Below are positions 7,683 through 7,824 of a stretch of 7,824 nucleotides of DNA, piece by piece. Positions within the stretch are counted from its first letter, which is position 1; every line of letters starts with the position of its first letter. Origin of the DNA: Candidatus Cloacimonadota bacterium (GTDB lineage Bacteria > Cloacimonadota > Cloacimonadia > Cloacimonadales > WRIO01); contig JAGOCT010000073.1 in the NCBI GenBank assembly GCA_017998585.1, forward strand, positions 1 through 7,824, in the 5' to 3' direction. Below the pieces are notes generated by a model that worked only from the letters and a program-made list of their open reading frames with translations, was not told the DNA's origin and did no database searches. Made by a program: the position numbers and the translations under genes.

Positions 7683-7824
7683 ATGGGTTTATTCTCTTCC
7701 AAATCAGATCTGATTTTAAAAAAGACAGCTGACATAGAGAATCTACTCACGGAGATAGCCTCACAACCCCATGTCGTACTTACCAGTATTTTAGGCGAAA
7801 GTGTTACCACAAAAATTGATAAGT
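7683..7824 (+). CDS. start of an unidentified gene, cut by the window end
   Basis: An open frame begins at ATG 7683 behind a GAGGT site and stays open to the window end, giving 47 codons plus one base. The visible product begins MGLFSSKSDLILKK and goes on through ADIENLLTEIASQPHVVLTS to a short strand-like stretch ending in KIDK. There is no signal peptide or membrane segment in the visible part; it looks like a soluble protein starting with an amphipathic helix followed by a beta-rich domain. I do not recognise the family. It lies beyond the eno terminator, so it probably starts another transcription unit. A 16-bp perfect palindrome covers codons 7-12. Confidence 0.6.
   Translation, partial: MGLFSSKSDLILKKTADIENLLTEIASQPHVVLTSILGESVTTKIDK
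7701..7716. repeat. 16-bp perfect palindrome, with a 9-bp half-site copy at 7661
   Basis: AAATCAGATCTGATTT is its own reverse complement. Its left part AATCAGATC (7702-7710) also occurs as a direct copy at 7661-7669, just upstream of the ribosome binding site of the last gene. Two related sites flanking a start codon could be an operator, or the palindrome could fold in mRNA as a 6-bp stem with a GATC loop. One such palindrome in about 8 kb could also be chance. Confidence 0.35.

Overview
The window is an AT-rich stretch of bacterial chromosome carrying seven complete genes and the start of an eighth, all on the + strand. Most starts have a Shine-Dalgarno sequence (GGAG, AGGAGG, AAGGAGG), two junctions are ATGA overlaps, and the content is largely housekeeping. 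No mobile element, CRISPR array, tRNA or rRNA was seen. Taxonomy is inference only: the SPFH protein has a Trp-Arg-Tyr insertion that I associate with proteins of the Bacteroidetes/FCB side, while strong Shine-Dalgarno use and low G+C argue against a typical Bacteroidetes. A low-G+C anaerobe such as a Cloacimonadota-like lineage would fit, but this is a weak guess.

Layout: 1-195 is a very AT-rich leader with possible promoter elements. rsgA (ribosome-assembly GTPase) overlaps nadK (NAD kinase) by 4 bases. recN (SMC-like DNA repair ATPase) follows 8 bases after nadK. Next come a two-pass membrane protein of unknown function, an NfeD-family membrane protein, and an SPFH/paraslipin-type protein that overlaps nfeD by 4 bases. 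Enolase starts 30 bases further on. A strong 13-bp hairpin just after the enolase stop is the only terminator seen, so the block from 196 to 7616 is probably one operon or nested transcription units. A new reading frame opens at 7683 and runs off the window.

How the genes work together: rsgA serves 30S subunit maturation, nadK makes NADP, recN handles double-strand-break repair and eno is a glycolytic enzyme. nadK-recN adjacency is also known from E. coli. The three genes in the middle all encode membrane proteins. NfeD and SPFH proteins are a recurrent operon pair thought to organise membrane domains, and the unknown protein before them (remotely DUF4349-like) is a candidate extra partner. 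The most interesting items are that unknown protein with its Gly/Tyr-rich tail, the tightly coupled nfeD-SPFH pair, and a 16-bp perfect palindrome at the start of the last, incomplete gene. I do not see clear evidence for a wholly new system.
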